A DNA stretch of 64,000 nt. Origin: Paenibacillus senegalensis JC66. GTDB lineage: Bacteria > Bacillota > Bacilli > Paenibacillales > NBRC-103111. Shown here piece after piece: positions 8,700 through 17,159 of the stretch; the stretch's first letter is position 1; each line of letters opens with the position of its first letter. The position numbers were made by a program, and so were the translations under genes. A model generated the notes under the pieces. The model was given only the letters and a program-made list of their open reading frames with translations, made no database searches and was not told the DNA's origin. The stretch lies in NCBI RefSeq assembly GCF_000285515.1, contig NZ_HE610962.1, forward strand, positions 103,766 through 167,765, read 5' to 3'.

Positions 8700-10169
8700 T
8701 TAAAGTTTATAATAAACCGTCTTGCCTTGATCATCGGAATATTTGATCGTGGACTGATTTGTATTCAGATCGATGAACAACTCACAGTGTTTATCTTCCT
8801 TTTGCCACGATAGCCGAACTTCATCATCGGCCGAATCCAAGACGTCGAACTGCCCGTTGAATGCGTCATACTCATTGCGGAAGCGAATTAATTGGATCAG
8901 CCGCTGCACCACTTCCTGCTGGAGGGATTGCTCGATTTCTTCGAGAGTATAATTATGCCGGTTGATCTCGCGGCCTTCCCCGGTCTCCCGTACACGCTCC
9001 ATGTCATTTTTTCCAGCGAGCAGCCCTACGTAATAAACCTGTGGAATTCCGGGAGTGAAAAACTGGATAGCTCGCGCCGCTATATAAGCATCATCATCCT
9101 CATTCAGCACGGAATAATAGGAGCAGCGGATCTGATGAACGTCAAACCCATCCTCTGATTTATGCTCTTCCGACAATATCAGGCTAAGATTAGATCCTCT
9201 TTCAACACAAACCTCGACCAGCTTCCTTGCTTCTTTCGTATCTATTAATCCATCCAGATCAGGCTTCACCGGAACACCGTCGTGGCAATCCAGCATCGTA
9301 AACTGTTTGGCGGGACGCGTCTTTAAGTAATGGCAAAGCTCAACAGAGGATTTATTGATGAGCGTCTCCAGAATGCGATAAGGCAAAATAAAGTCATAAA
9401 TCCAGAAACCGCGCTCCGCTAATTTGTATTGAACCGAGTAATGAGAGTGGACCTCCGGAAGAAGCTCGATATCCAATTGAGCGGCTATACCTGCGATCCA
9501 ATCCAAAAATTCATAGATGTCCGGTTCAACGAAGAAACAGCTGGTCCCCAATTTTTTTATTACATAGCCAACGGCATCCAGCCTGACAATCTTGACATGG
9601 TTTCTCTTAAAATTGGCAAAAAAATCGATAAACAGCTGCTTGGTTTGCTCCGATCGGATATCCAGGTCAATCTGCTCGGAGGGGTCCGTTTTCCCAAACG
9701 TGGTCCATACGGTTTCCTGGCTTCCGTCTTCCCTAATCTCAAAAGCAGAATAGGGCAAAGGCCTACGTAAAAACATTTTTTCAATATCGGATTGTACCGG
9801 TTTCCCGTCTTCCCAAAGCTTGTCTAAAGTAATAAACAGATCGGCATAGGGTGACCGGCGGCCCTTTTGGAGAAAATCCTGAAAATAGACAGACTGCGCT
9901 GAAATATGATTAACCATCAGATCCACCAGCACATCAAACCGTTCCCCTATCGCCCGGATATCTTGCCATTCCCCAAACTGAGGCTCAATTTCCAGATAGG
10001 TTAACGGAGCGAACCCCCTGTCCCCTGAGGAAGGGAACGGCGGCAGAATATGTACGCCGCCCTTAAAGACATCCGAGAAATGCTCGGTTAACACCTCATT
10101 CAACACCTTCAGATTGCCGCCCATGGAATCAGGATAGGTAATCAGCTGCACCTGATTTTTTACTGTCAT
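8700..10169 (-). CDS. gtfA: GH13_18 glycoside phosphorylase, sucrose phosphorylase type
   Basis: 489 aa, close in length and sequence to Streptococcus GtfA and Bifidobacterium sucrose phosphorylase. It splits sucrose (or a sucrose-like glucoside) with phosphate into glucose 1-phosphate and fructose. Residues seen: nucleophile Asp198 in VRLDAVGY, acid/base Glu239 in LPEVHSH, Asp297 in LDCHDG, plus the FTPGIPQVYYVG and GREINRH blocks. The acceptor-site motif normally read as DLYQ in sucrose phosphorylases is DVHQ here, with His345; a His there has been linked to sucrose 6F-phosphate phosphorylases, so specificity is open. Last gene of the sugar operon, 12 bp after the kinase. Confidence 0.93.
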   Translation of the reverse strand: MTVKNQVQLITYPDSMGGNLKVLNEVLTEHFSDVFKGGVHILPPFPSSGDRGFAPLTYLEIEPQFGEWQDIRAIGERFDVLVDLMVNHISAQSVYFQDFLQKGRRSPYADLFITLDKLWEDGKPVQSDIEKMFLRRPLPYSAFEIREDGSQETVWTTFGKTDPSEQIDLDIRSEQTKQLFIDFFANFKRNHVKIVRLDAVGYVIKKLGTSCFFVEPDIYEFLDWIAGIAAQLDIELLPEVHSHYSVQYKLAERGFWIYDFILPYRILETLINKSSVELCHYLKTRPAKQFTMLDCHDGVPVKPDLDGLIDTKEARKLVEVCVERGSNLSLILSEEHKSEDGFDVHQIRCSYYSVLNEDDDAYIAARAIQFFTPGIPQVYYVGLLAGKNDMERVRETGEGREINRHNYTLEEIEQSLQQEVVQRLIQLIRFRNEYDAFNGQFDVLDSADDEVRLSWQKEDKHCELFIDLNTNQSTIKYSDDQGKTVYYKL

Positions 10170-10181
10170 CTCACATTCCCC

Positions 10182-11138
10182 CTACAATCCATACATCTCT
10201 TTAATTTGCTCAAGCTTAGGCAAATCCACGACGGCTCCCGTATATTTCAGCTTGTAAGCACTCACGGCAAAGCCCAATTCAATCGCTTCCCGAACACTGA
10301 ATCTCTTTACTAAGGCCGAATAAAATCCTGCCCAGAAAGCATCTCCGGCTCCAGTCGTATCGACAACCTCATCGGCGTAGGAACGGAAAGTGATTGACTC
10401 CTTGCCATTTGATGCGATAGCCCCTTCTGCTCCCAATGTCATAATCACAAGCTTCGCACCTAACTCCAGAAACTTCTCTATCTGATTTTCATGAGTGTCT
10501 TTGCCGAACAGCCTTTCTGCATCATCCTCGGAAGGCTTGACAATATCCGTTTGCTTAATGATAGATTTGACGTAATCAACGCCATCCTCCCCGCTTTGCC
10601 AGATCATAGGATGATAGTTGGGATCGAAACCAATCAGAATATGATGAGTCCGGGCCTCAGCCAGCACTCTTTCTATCGTCCTGCGCGCGGGCATTCTGGA
10701 AATCGGCCAGCATGAGAAATGAACCATTCTGGAGTTCAGCAAAGCTTCACGAAGGTTGTCATTATATTGCAGATGATAATCGGCTCCTCTATAAAAAATT
10801 GGAATAGGAGTCGTTTTGCTTTTCGTCACTACAACCATACTGGTTGAATGCTCCACCTGCTGTATGCAGCTTGTGTCAATTCCGGTCGTTTGCAAATGAT
10901 TAATCAAAAATTTCCCTAACCCGTCTTTCCCGACTGCGGAAGCAACGAGGGAACGAACACCAAGTTTATGGGCATTCATCGCAATATTAGATGGAGATCC
11001 GCCGAAAAATCGATTATACGTATCGCATCCGGCAAGATCATCATATTCAGAGGAAATCATATCGATGAGCAGATCTCCTATCGCGAAAATATCTATGCTT
11101 TTTTCTGCAAGCTCTATTTTTTTATCAAAATTGATCAT
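10182..11138 (-). CDS. PfkB-family sugar kinase, probable fructokinase
   Basis: 318 aa ribokinase-fold enzyme. The GGSPSNIAMN substrate motif and the DTTGAGDAFWAGF motif with catalytic Asp266 are present. Next to a sucrose phosphorylase the natural substrate is the fructose released, giving fructose 6-phosphate. That is inference: PfkB members also use other sugars and nucleosides. Two in-frame starts lie close together at the 5' end; the upstream ATG has a reasonable GGTGGGAA-like site. Confidence 0.88.
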   Translation of the reverse strand: MINFDKKIELAEKSIDIFAIGDLLIDMISSEYDDLAGCDTYNRFFGGSPSNIAMNAHKLGVRSLVASAVGKDGLGKFLINHLQTTGIDTSCIQQVEHSTSMVVVTKSKTTPIPIFYRGADYHLQYNDNLREALLNSRMVHFSCWPISRMPARRTIERVLAEARTHHILIGFDPNYHPMIWQSGEDGVDYVKSIIKQTDIVKPSEDDAERLFGKDTHENQIEKFLELGAKLVIMTLGAEGAIASNGKESITFRSYADEVVDTTGAGDAFWAGFYSALVKRFSVREAIELGFAVSAYKLKYTGAVVDLPKLEQIKEMYGL

Positions 11139-11259
11139 TTTATTCCCACCTATCCATTATCGAAGGAAGGCTTTCTGCATATGCAGCATCGTTTTCTCCA
11201 CGACTACCTACCTGAACTTTAAGCATCATCCGAGCGGCAACGGCTCACATTAAGAGCTT

Positions 11260-11973
11260 TTACCCGAAAAAAACATAGGCTACTTTCATTTCATCTTCCC
11301 TTAGCTTCAATTTGCGGGTTGCTTCCAATAAAGGGGTTCGATCATAGGAAACGCTTTTCAAAGCTATGTTTCCATCTGTAATCGTACAGTAATGTGCTGT
11401 CTTAGTAGGATCATCAGGCCGGCGGTAAGAGACGCTCCCCGGATTCAACCATAGGGTGTTATCGCTCAAATAATGGATACAGCGGCGATGCGTGTGACCA
11501 AATATGAACCTTCTTTGTGCAGTTTCCCCACTCTCCATAGAAGGATTGCAGATGCTCCACAAATCGTTGAATTTAGGCAAGCTGTCTATTGTCAAATAAT
11601 CCTTGTACAAATGCTTCATGCTATAGTGGCAGCCATCCATTTCGAAAGTGATAAATTCCGGGATGCTTTCCAAAAATGAAATTTCTTCCTCCCCCAAAAG
11701 CCGTGCATTATGATGCGCCCATTTGGATTGTTCTTCAGGAATCGTATGCAGATTATGACCATTACGGTATACGTCAATGATGATGTCGTCATGATTCCCT
11801 CTCACACAATGGACATTATGTTTCTGAATCCATTCAATAACCTCTCCCGGAAACGGACCATAATCCACCAGATCTCCGGCGCAATAAATAACATCATAAT
11901 CCGGTTCCTGTTTGATAATGGCTTCAAGGGAATATACATTACTATGAATATCTGAAATAATTAAGGCTTTCAT
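11260..11973 (-). CDS. Calcineurin-like metallophosphoesterase, YfcE/MJ0936 type
   Basis: 237 aa with all metal motifs in order: SDIHSN near residue 8, GDLVDYGP near 33, GNHD near 60, and GHTHR near 160. The family hydrolyses phosphodiesters or phosphomonoesters with two metal ions. It is embedded in the sugar operon, 21 bp after the PhnP-like gene. With that protein it may recycle a phosphodiester or cyclic phosphate intermediate, or act as a housecleaning phosphatase; nothing in the sequence fixes the substrate. Confidence 0.88.
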   Translation of the reverse strand: MKALIISDIHSNVYSLEAIIKQEPDYDVIYCAGDLVDYGPFPGEVIEWIQKHNVHCVRGNHDDIIIDVYRNGHNLHTIPEEQSKWAHHNARLLGEEEISFLESIPEFITFEMDGCHYSMKHLYKDYLTIDSLPKFNDLWSICNPSMESGETAQRRFIFGHTHRRCIHYLSDNTLWLNPGSVSYRRPDDPTKTAHYCTITDGNIALKSVSYDRTPLLEATRKLKLREDEMKVAYVFFG

Positions 11974-11994
11974 ATAAATCCTTCACCCTCTATC

Positions 11995-12831
11995 CTAAAT
12001 TTCAATAGTCAAACCATCGTAGGCCACTTCGAATTCATATTTGGCCGCCTCCATTTGCAACTCATCATGCGTCATTCCGCACATATGTGAGATATGGGTC
12101 AGTAAGTAACGGGTTTGCGGGCCAACGCATTGATATTGCTGCAGCTTGCGTTTCATGTCCCTATTTTCACCAAGTCCCATATGGCCGTCTCCAGGCAATA
12201 TTCCCCGGGCACAGTCCATGCTGACGAGGTCGAAACGTTTGCCTTTTATTGTTTCATAATTGATTTCATCGATCGCATCCGTATCATTGGCATACAGGAT
12301 TCGCTTGCCTTCGCATTCGATCATGTAAATGTAACACTGTTCATCTAATCGATGATTGGCCAGCAAGGGAGTAAACACCATGTTGGAAGCCGTGAATGGT
12401 TGAAAGGGGTTGACCCGGTGATAGGCCAGCTGTTCCTGGTAGCCTTTTAGTTTCTTATTTACACCTTTCTTATAGAGGGCTTCCACCGTCTCATTGCCAT
12501 AGACCTGAACTTGCTCTACTCCGCCTTCTGCATAGTTGATCTGGCAGTAATTCGGCTTGCCCCGCAGCATTAGAGAGAACACATCAAAGTGGTCCTCATC
12601 TGCATGCGTAACTACGATGCTTTCCACCTTGGCCAAATTCAATTGATACTCCAGTTTCTGCATATATAAATCCGGCGAGACATCTATCAACACCTTGTCA
12701 TTAATTAGCATGGAAGAGCGTCTTTTAATATTTTTTCCGCCAGCCTTCAGCGCCCTTACACATACATCGCACTCACAAAACAATGCAGGGAACGCTTCGG
12801 AAGCCCCTGTACCTAAATATTGTAATTTCAT
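11995..12831 (-). CDS. PhnP-like metallo-beta-lactamase-fold hydrolase with altered metal motif
   Basis: 278 aa. Overall arrangement follows PhnP, the cyclic-phosphate phosphodiesterase of phosphonate metabolism: LGTGASEAFPA at the N-terminus, a CECDVC cysteine cluster (Cys19/21/24) like the structural zinc site of PhnP, LIDVSPD (Asp50), a late MDC...GHMG region, and LLTHISH near the end. The metal motif HxHxDH reads H76-A-D78-E-D80-H81, so the second His is replaced by Asp. This substitution could change metal choice. There are no phosphonate (phn) genes nearby; it sits between sugar permease and phosphoesterase genes. Confidence 0.85.
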   Translation of the reverse strand: MKLQYLGTGASEAFPALFCECDVCVRALKAGGKNIKRRSSMLINDKVLIDVSPDLYMQKLEYQLNLAKVESIVVTHADEDHFDVFSLMLRGKPNYCQINYAEGGVEQVQVYGNETVEALYKKGVNKKLKGYQEQLAYHRVNPFQPFTASNMVFTPLLANHRLDEQCYIYMIECEGKRILYANDTDAIDEINYETIKGKRFDLVSMDCARGILPGDGHMGLGENRDMKRKLQQYQCVGPQTRYLLTHISHMCGMTHDELQMEAAKYEFEVAYDGLTIEI

Positions 12832-12884
12832 TCGAGTACTCCTTATTCAAATCATCTAAATCTTCTATGTGCTGTCCTTTAATG

Positions 12885-13739
12885 TTATCCTTTTATACCT
12901 GATGAGGCTAACGATTGGATAAATTGCTTCTGGAAAACCAGGAAAATAATTAACGTCGGAATAGTCACCATGGAGCCAAAAGCAAAGATTTCACCCCAGT
13001 ACGTATAAGCATCCGAATATAAGGATCTCATCGCTTGGGGCAGGGTACGATAGGTATCATCTCTAGTTACCAACGTAGGCCAGATCAAATCTCCCCAGCG
13101 TCTGATGAAGGTCATGATTCCGACTGTGGCCAAAATCGGCTTGGACAATGGCAGCATGATCGTCCAAAAGCTTCTGATATACCCTGATCCGTCGATAACA
13201 GCCGCCTGCAGCAGCTCTTTCGGAATTCCTTTGAAATGATTGTAGAACAAAAATACATATACCGGATAAGCTAAAGCGGGAATGACGAGAACCGACATCG
13301 TATTCAGCATATTCAGCTCTGTAGCTACAAGCATCCGGTTGATAATAACCGCTTCGGAAGGAATGATCATCAAAGCGATAATCATGGCTACGACCAGATT
13401 TTTGCCTTTAAACTGCAGCAGGCCCAGAGAGTATCCAATCATGGAATTTACCAATGTGCCCAACAGCACAACCAGTAAAGAAGAGATTAAGGAATTCATA
13501 AAATATTTCATAAAGTCCATTTTCTTGAACACGTTGATATAATTTTGAAGGCTCAGGTCTCCATATGGAATAAATCCTTTAATTGAAGACATGTCGGCGA
13601 CAATCTGATTATCCGGCTTAAGTGAGGCCACGAACAAATAGATCATCGGTCCTACAAAGATAATGGCAATCGCAAAATATAAGGCATACATTAGAAAGGT
13701 TCTTGTACCTTTGCCAAAACTCGAAGCTGTTGAATGCAC
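12885..13739 (-). CDS. Sugar ABC transporter permease, CUT1 MalG/UgpE type
   Basis: 284 aa with about six membrane segments. The EAA loop (KELLQAAVIDGSGYIRSFWTIMLPLSKP) contacts the ATPase. Family: BPD_transp_1 of the carbohydrate uptake transporter 1 class. Its start is 4 bases after the stop of the partner permease at 13744. No ATPase gene is present in the operon; such Paenibacillus and Bacillus systems generally share an MsmX-type ATPase encoded elsewhere. Substrate inferred as sucrose or a sucrose-like glucoside from the phosphorylase downstream. Confidence 0.93.
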   Translation of the reverse strand: MHSTASSFGKGTRTFLMYALYFAIAIIFVGPMIYLFVASLKPDNQIVADMSSIKGFIPYGDLSLQNYINVFKKMDFMKYFMNSLISSLLVVLLGTLVNSMIGYSLGLLQFKGKNLVVAMIIALMIIPSEAVIINRMLVATELNMLNTMSVLVIPALAYPVYVFLFYNHFKGIPKELLQAAVIDGSGYIRSFWTIMLPLSKPILATVGIMTFIRRWGDLIWPTLVTRDDTYRTLPQAMRSLYSDAYTYWGEIFAFGSMVTIPTLIIFLVFQKQFIQSLASSGIKG

Positions 13740-13743
13740 CTGG

Positions 13744-14643
13744 TTATTCTCCTTTCGTAATGACTTTGTTCTGAATCAAGGAAATGATAAGCACGATTAC
13801 AAAAAATACAACTGCCATAGCGGATGAGTACCCAATCTGGTTTCTGGAAAATCCTACATTATACATAAAATAAACAACCGTATTCGTACTGTTCTGCGGA
13901 CCGCCTTCGGTTAACATCAATACTTGGGTGAACAGCTTTAACGCTGCGATCGTATTCGTAATAATGACGAAATTCAAGGTATTTCTGAGCATGGGCACAG
14001 TGATAAGCAGAAAGGACTGCCACTTTTTAGCCCCGTCCACTTTGGCCGCTTCATATATCTCTTCAGGAATGTACTGAAGTCCTCCAAGTATAATGATCAT
14101 TTGCATGCCAACCGCTTGCCATATGGACATGACAGCAATACTGTACATGGCCTGCTTCGGATCTTTGAGCCACAATTGACTTTCTATACCGAAGGATTGC
14201 AGTATGGAATTAAGCAATCCATCCGCACTCGGCGAAAAAATAAACGCCCAAATGACGGCGACAACAGTTAGGGATACAATTTGCGGACTGAAATAGATCA
14301 GGCGGATGATTCCAATTCCTTTAATAGACCGGTTTACAAATACGGCCAGGATCGTGGATATCACGACGGTGAAGGGGACAAAAAGAAGCGCAAAAAAAGC
14401 TGTATTAGCAAAAGCCTGAACAGCAGTTTCATTCGTAAATACCCGAATATAGTTGCTAAGACCGACAAACTGAAGCGGGTTATTGGGATTAGCCACAAGC
14501 ATTTTATTCGTAAACGAATACACTATGGACATTGCAAAAGGGATGATCATAAAAATGATGATAATGATCAAGGACGGGGCGCTCAACAGCCAGGCTGCCG
14601 TTGCCTGTCCGTCAGCTATACGGTTCGAGCGTTTATTCTTCAT
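13744..14643 (-). CDS. Sugar ABC transporter permease, CUT1 MalF/UgpA type
   Basis: 299 aa with six predicted helices, the first at about residues 16-38. The EAA loop reads EEIYEAAKVDGAKKWQSFLLITVPMLRN. Partner of the MalG-type permease that follows by 4 bases. It is separated from the binding-protein gene by a strong hairpin (14687-14725), a common arrangement that keeps binding-protein levels above permease levels. Confidence 0.93.
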   Translation of the reverse strand: MKNKRSNRIADGQATAAWLLSAPSLIIIIIFMIIPFAMSIVYSFTNKMLVANPNNPLQFVGLSNYIRVFTNETAVQAFANTAFFALLFVPFTVVISTILAVFVNRSIKGIGIIRLIYFSPQIVSLTVVAVIWAFIFSPSADGLLNSILQSFGIESQLWLKDPKQAMYSIAVMSIWQAVGMQMIIILGGLQYIPEEIYEAAKVDGAKKWQSFLLITVPMLRNTLNFVIITNTIAALKLFTQVLMLTEGGPQNSTNTVVYFMYNVGFSRNQIGYSSAMAVVFFVIVLIISLIQNKVITKGE

Positions 14644-14686
14644 GTTTGTTACCTACCTTGTATATATTCTAGCAGCACGGTGTATA

Positions 14687-14725
14687 AAATCCGGGTCAAG
14701 CATTCAAGCCACTTGACCCGGATTT
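14687..14725 (-). promoter_or_regulatory. Intercistronic hairpin between binding-protein and permease genes
   Basis: A perfect 14-bp stem AAATCCGGGTCAAG / CTTGACCCGGATTT with an 11-base loop. On the minus strand it is followed by only a weak T-run, so it probably acts as a partial terminator or as an mRNA 3'-end stabiliser for the upstream binding-protein message. Confidence 0.75.
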
Positions 14726-14732
14726 AATGAAC

Positions 14733-16043
14733 CTACTTGTTGTTCCAGCCATTTTCCATAATGACTTCATCCAATTCCTTGGAGGCTTTGTTCAGCTCCT
14801 CACGCGCATCGCTTCCTAACAGAAGATTAGCTACAATGGAACGCATCATATTATACATTTCATTATGAGCAGGAGTTTGCGGCCTCAAGTAGCCGATACC
14901 GGCTTCAAGCTGTTCGCGGTAAAGGTACAGCCTGCCTCCCTCTTTGTACTCCTCTTTCTCGTCCAATACGGAAACTCTAGCCGGAATGCCACCGTTTACA
15001 TCTGTCATCCTCTTAATGTACTCTTCAGAAATCGCTTCCTTAAGCACGCTCCAGCTTTCGTCAACAATGCCATTTTTCTCGGCTGCCGCGGTAATCGCCC
15101 AAATAACTGATCCGCTGCCCGTATACACGCCATTTCCGAAGTCTGGGATCGGAATGAGAATCGCATCATCGCCTAAAAACTCAAAGTGCTCTTTACTTTT
15201 CCAGTGTCCGATCAGTGCAAGCGCACTCTCTTGACGGCCGTAGAAAGCATCCTCGTAGTCGGCGACCGGATTCATATATTCTTTTTCAATCAGCCAGCTA
15301 ATGTAATCATAGGCCGCAATGGTTTCCTCGCTGTTCAATGCCCCGTCTGTCAGCATCGTTTCGCGGTTCATCATATCACCGCCGAAGCTTTTTACAATGG
15401 GAGTATACGTATAATAAAGAGTTCTAGGAGAATTTTGTCTCAAGTAGATAGGATACGGTACACCGCTCTGCTTTAATTTCTCCAAGGCATCCTCAAACTC
15501 AGCGCGGTCCCATGCTTCGGTATAGCTTGCAGGAATGCGGATACCGGCTTCTTCCAGCATCGTTTTATTGCCCCACAAACTCATGCCTGAATCGAACTGC
15601 GCAGTGGCGTAAATATTACCCTTGTAAGTGCTTTCGTCAATAACCGAAGGAAGCATGTCTGCTAGAATATCGTCCGTCATATACTCATCCAATGGAACCA
15701 GAAGCTGTGCTTCCACATAGTAGGATAGCTCCGTAGCATCCATGATTACGATATCGGGAGTGTCGCCAACTGCAGGGGACATCTTAAGTTTGTTATAAAA
15801 CTCTTCATTCGGGTAAAAGGAATAATCGATAGTGAATTCAGGATATTTCTCATCAATTTCCGGAAGAATTTGGTTATAAACCTCTGTTTCTGCTCCTTCA
15901 AGTCCCCATAGCTTGATTGTGACCGGCTGTGAGGAATCGCTGTCATTATTGGCTGAAGGAGTGGAGGAACACCCGGCGATAGCCAAAGCCGCAGCCAGCG
16001 TGCAAGGCAGCATAAGTTTTGCATTCATTTTTCCAGCTTTCAT
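14733..16043 (-). CDS. Sugar-binding lipoprotein of a CUT1 ABC transporter
   Basis: 436 aa. Lipoprotein signal with lipobox AIAGC (Cys25), then a Ser/Asn/Asp-rich linker and an SBP_bac_1 fold beginning at VTIKLWGLEG. It delivers the substrate to the two permeases encoded downstream. AAAGGGG lies 7 bases before the ATG at 16043. The 350-bp leader carries the LacI-like operator array, so this gene is the first target of the operon's regulation. Confidence 0.92.
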   Translation of the reverse strand: MKAGKMNAKLMLPCTLAAALAIAGCSSTPSANNDSDSSQPVTIKLWGLEGAETEVYNQILPEIDEKYPEFTIDYSFYPNEEFYNKLKMSPAVGDTPDIVIMDATELSYYVEAQLLVPLDEYMTDDILADMLPSVIDESTYKGNIYATAQFDSGMSLWGNKTMLEEAGIRIPASYTEAWDRAEFEDALEKLKQSGVPYPIYLRQNSPRTLYYTYTPIVKSFGGDMMNRETMLTDGALNSEETIAAYDYISWLIEKEYMNPVADYEDAFYGRQESALALIGHWKSKEHFEFLGDDAILIPIPDFGNGVYTGSGSVIWAITAAAEKNGIVDESWSVLKEAISEEYIKRMTDVNGGIPARVSVLDEKEEYKEGGRLYLYREQLEAGIGYLRPQTPAHNEMYNMMRSIVANLLLGSDAREELNKASKELDEVIMENGWNNK

Positions 16044-16159
16044 GTTTATACCCCTTTCTTGATTGCAATAAAAATAGGTAAACCGCCGCGAAGAATCCTC
16101 CTTCCCTTATGTTGGTTCGTTTTACCATGATCCTCTTTTCTTTGAAAGGTACAGCGATA

Positions 16160-16380
16160 TGCAAAGCGGTTTGCCTGTTATGTCAAACGGTTTGCATAAA
16201 GGCCAAAAGATTCGCAGGCTATGTCAAACGGTTTGCATATAAGCTAAACGATTTGCATTTGGGTCAAACAGCTTGTACGCTATGGATATGTAAAGCGGTT
16301 TGCATATGACAAGCGATTGACACATTCATGTTAGTTATAAATCATATTTTGCGATATGTCAACCGCTTGGTATACCAAGC
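16160..16380. promoter_or_regulatory. Array of LacI-family operator-like sites with ~20-bp phasing
   Basis: At least eight related sites. Best ones: GCAAAGCGGTTTGC (16161), TCAAACGGTTTGCA (16183 and 16224, exact), CTAAACGATTTGCA (16244), GTAAAGCGGTTTGC (16290). Weaker ones at 16203, 16264, 16309 and 16359. Most starts are 20-21 bp apart, i.e. two helical turns. The right end holds a perfect 16-bp palindrome GCTTGGTATACCAAGC (16365-16380). Their CAAA..CG..TTTG form is typical of LacI-family operators, and a LacI gene lies just upstream. Confidence 0.7.
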
Positions 16381-16390
16381 ATAAAAAAAA

Positions 16391-17095
16391 TTAGTCCGTC
16401 AACAAAATCCGTTTGCGAATCCTTTCCAGCTTATCCCTATCTATCCCAATCGATTCCAGGTACCCTTCCGGAGATCCATATTTTTCGTGAATATAAGTCA
16501 ATAAACGGCTCATATTACTGTAGTGGGATCCTGACAAATCATCCGAAAATGAAGCAATATAAGTACGGCTAACTTCGTAGTCTGCCACGATATCCACATC
16601 TTCCACCCCGGCAAGAGACAAGAGGAACATCACTATGATCCCTGTGCGATCTTTGCCTACGGCACAGTGAATTAGGCTGGCCCCTTCTTCCACACTGGCT
16701 AACACTTCAAAGACTTCCTTTAATTTGTTACTGCATTCATTGATAACCTGAAGATACATATGAATAAGCGTCTGAGTATCCGCCTCACCATGCTTGACAG
16801 CAAGTCGTTCCGGAGACAGATCAGCGAACAGTGAAATATTATGGGTTGTTACGCTGTCTCCCAAATCCACGTTGGGCATGTGGGTACATTCGTCTTGATA
16901 TCTCAGATCTATAATTGTGCTGATTCCCAACTCCCTAATCAGTTCAACATCCTGAGAGCTTGCCTTATGGAGGTTACCTGAACGATAAAAAACGCCATAG
17001 CGGGTCATTCCTCCTTTCTTCGTAGGATATCCTCCTAAATCACGGGCATTTGCAACATTAGTGAAAGGCAGTCGTCTGAAGTTTTTGCTAGTCAT
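16391..17095 (-). CDS. Tyrosine/dual-specificity protein phosphatase (Y_phosphatase3)
   Basis: 234 aa. N-terminal NARDLGGYPTKKG and YRSGNLHK blocks and the P-loop HCAVGKDRTG (nucleophile Cys144, Arg150) define the family; a conserved Asp-rich general-acid region precedes the P-loop. It removes phosphate from phosphotyrosine or related esters. It follows the LacI gene by 64 bp in the same direction. A phosphatase in a sugar regulon may act on a small phosphoester rather than on protein; this is inference. Confidence 0.9.
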   Translation of the reverse strand: MTSKNFRRLPFTNVANARDLGGYPTKKGGMTRYGVFYRSGNLHKASSQDVELIRELGISTIIDLRYQDECTHMPNVDLGDSVTTHNISLFADLSPERLAVKHGEADTQTLIHMYLQVINECSNKLKEVFEVLASVEEGASLIHCAVGKDRTGIIVMFLLSLAGVEDVDIVADYEVSRTYIASFSDDLSGSHYSNMSRLLTYIHEKYGSPEGYLESIGIDRDKLERIRKRILLTD

Positions 17096-17159
17096 TAGAA
17101 ATCTCCATTCTGTAAAATATATTAACTAAAATAAATTGACTTAACAATTAACAAAATAA

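Noticed and set aside
16160-16322. Catabolite (CcpA) cre sites
   Set aside because: The spacing inside the repeats (CAAAGCGGTTTG and CAAACGGTTTG) does not fit the cre consensus TGNAANCGNWWNCA well; LacI-type operators fit better.
16365-16391. Palindrome next to an A-run as a terminator of the phosphatase gene
   Set aside because: On the minus strand the T-run comes before the hairpin, the wrong order for a rho-independent terminator; it fits better as part of the operator array.
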